Source of the DNA: AC-32 sp963719275
GTDB taxonomy: Bacteria; Actinomycetota; Thermoleophilia; Gaiellales; Gaiellaceae
Assembly: GCA_963719275.1 (NCBI GenBank)
Contig: CAVRBT010000005.1
Coordinates: 267,026-331,025, forward strand
DNA: 64,000 nt
Reading direction: 5' to 3'
The position numbers and the translations under genes were made by a program. The notes beneath the pieces are model-generated. The model had not been told where the DNA came from. It searched no databases and saw nothing but the letters and a program-made list of their open reading frames with translations. Positions 63,303 through 64,000 of the stretch are shown here, one piece after another (position 1 is the first letter of the stretch; every line of letters starts with the position of its first letter).

Positions 63303-63746
63303 GTGAGCGGTCGGACTCGATCCCGACGCGTCGCCGCGGCGCTCCTTGCCGCCGGGGCGGTTACCGGTGCCGCCCTCGGTCTTGCCTTTAGCCGCGGCGA
63401 GTCCAAGAGCCCGCTCAGCGACGGCCCGGCGGGCGTGCTGGCACGCGGCGAGTTCAAGACGGTCTCGTGGGGCACGAAGGGCAGCGCCGCGATCGTTCGC
63501 GACGCGTCCGGCCGCATCACGCTCCGCTTCAGCCGCGACTTCACCACCCAACGCGCACCCCAGCTCTACGTCCACGTCGGCTCGAGGCGGATGCCGCTGC
63601 GCAGGGCGTGGGGCGCGCAGTCGTACTCGCTCTCGCACGCCGACGCACGGGTGCTCGGCGCAGCGGTGACGGTGTTCTGCGAGAAATGCGACAAGGCCTG
63701 GGGCGTCGCCAAGCTCGCGCCGGTACACCGCCGCGCCACCGCCTGA
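63303..63746 (+). CDS. Exported DM13-domain protein
   Basis: A 147-residue exported protein. N-terminal signal/anchor RRVAAALLAAGAVTGAALGLAF. The rest matches the DM13 pattern: RGEFKTVSWGTKGSAAIVRD, ITLRFSRDF, APQLYVHVGSR and a Cys pair in TVFCEKCDKAWGVAKL. DM13 domains are proposed electron-transfer or redox modules; the CxxC-like pair fits that. GTG 63303 lies 8 nt after TATGCT. Confidence 0.8.
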   Translation: MSGRTRSRRVAAALLAAGAVTGAALGLAFSRGESKSPLSDGPAGVLARGEFKTVSWGTKGSAAIVRDASGRITLRFSRDFTTQRAPQLYVHVGSRRMPLRRAWGAQSYSLSHADARVLGAAVTVFCEKCDKAWGVAKLAPVHRRATA

Positions 63747-63801
63747 GCAGACGGTCGAGCGGCGCCCGTCCGGCGTCCCGCCGCGAGATCCTGTCCGTGT
63801 C

Positions 63802-63807
63802 TACTCT
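63802..63807 (+). promoter_or_regulatory. Leaderless -10 element for small ORF
   Basis: TACTCT, 6 nt before ATG 63814. Confidence 0.4.
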
Positions 63808-63813
63808 GTCGAC

Positions 63814-63981
63814 ATGACCAGGATCTGGGCACGGATCAAGCGGTTCTTCCGGATCGGCGGAGACGGCGAGCCGGCGTTGGTCAGGAACGTTCCGCGTCAG
63901 CCGCTGCTCTCCGGGGCAATCGCGCTCCCGATTCCGCACGAGCCCGACGACGTCGACGCCCGCGGTCAGCAGGCTGACTGA
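63814..63981 (+). CDS. Small ORF of unknown function
   Basis: A 55-codon frame starting MTRIWARIKRFFRIGGDG, with a basic amphipathic start that could lie on a membrane, then a Pro-rich middle (LPIPHEPDD). No family recognised. Support is the TACTCT 6 nt before ATG 63814 and a start-like N-terminus; the length alone would not be convincing. It ends 19 nt before the window edge. Confidence 0.45.
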   Translation: MTRIWARIKRFFRIGGDGEPALVRNVPRQPLLSGAIALPIPHEPDDVDARGQQAD

Positions 63982-64000
63982 GCGGGAGCCGCGGGGCCTA

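Overview
The window is about 64 kb of very GC-rich, gene-dense DNA. GTG starts are common, many genes overlap by 4 nt, and SARP/BTAD regulators, CHRD, DM13 and short-form FtsH-like proteins are present. This points to a deep-branching actinobacterium; class Thermoleophilia (Gaiella- or Solirubrobacter-like) is my best inference. No rRNA, tRNA, CRISPR array or intact transposase was recognised.

Layout. 0-4 kb: the tail of an unidentified acidic protein (perhaps bL9), dnaB, a small Cys-rich ORF, and purA behind a tandem array that repeats its own start region. 4-6 kb: minus-strand fdhD-mobA-methyltransferase operon. 6-11 kb: purD-purE, then purB-purC-purS-purQ. 11-18.4 kb: an accessory stretch with an Erm-type rRNA methylase, a CHRD protein, a decayed serine hydrolase, two copies of a glyoxalase-fold gene and a frameshifted membrane-tethered SARP regulator fused to a peptide-type ABC binding domain. 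18.4-30 kb: FAD monooxygenase, TrpB2, propionate-CoA ligase (frameshifted), MFS, Ycf48-like protein, GNAT, and two EamA exporters around a cyclic-nucleotide-binding protein. 30-38.4 kb: purL-purF, VOC genes, purM-purN-purH. 38.4-46 kb: a secreted glycosidase-like protein, a DHA2 drug exporter with a possible leader peptide, transsulfuration (cbs, cystathionine gamma-synthase/lyase) and a BolA-Grx pair. 46-54 kb: secreted M14 peptidase, MBL hydrolase, damaged MFS and GNAT genes, Flp pilin, cupin-MarR pair. 53-64 kb: glycosyltransferase, glycogen-debranching-type glucosidase, SDR, CDF exporter, M48 protease, divergent FtsH, MshEN-like protein and DM13 protein.

Function. Twelve purine genes (purA, D, E, B, C, S, Q, L, F, M, N, H) cover PRPP to IMP plus the first step to AMP. 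All lie on the plus strand in four clusters plus purA, separated by unrelated genes. purK is not in the window. Cbs and the gamma-synthase/lyase form a transsulfuration pair.

Non-coding signals are the most unusual part. (1) About 22 genes have TANNNT 6-8 nt before the start codon, the pattern of leaderless transcription, including purL, where it points to a CTG start. (2) A ~165-nt near-perfect dyad element occurs twice (34.5 and 56.6 kb) with paired base changes that keep its stem. (3) A two-hairpin REP-like family of ~60 nt is dispersed in intergenic DNA; related hairpins are built into the purA array. (4) Eight convergent gene pairs overlap at their 3' ends, four of them sharing a CTAG. 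Several single-base frameshifts (acyl-CoA ligase, VOC, SARP fusion, GNAT) are either gene decay or sequencing error.
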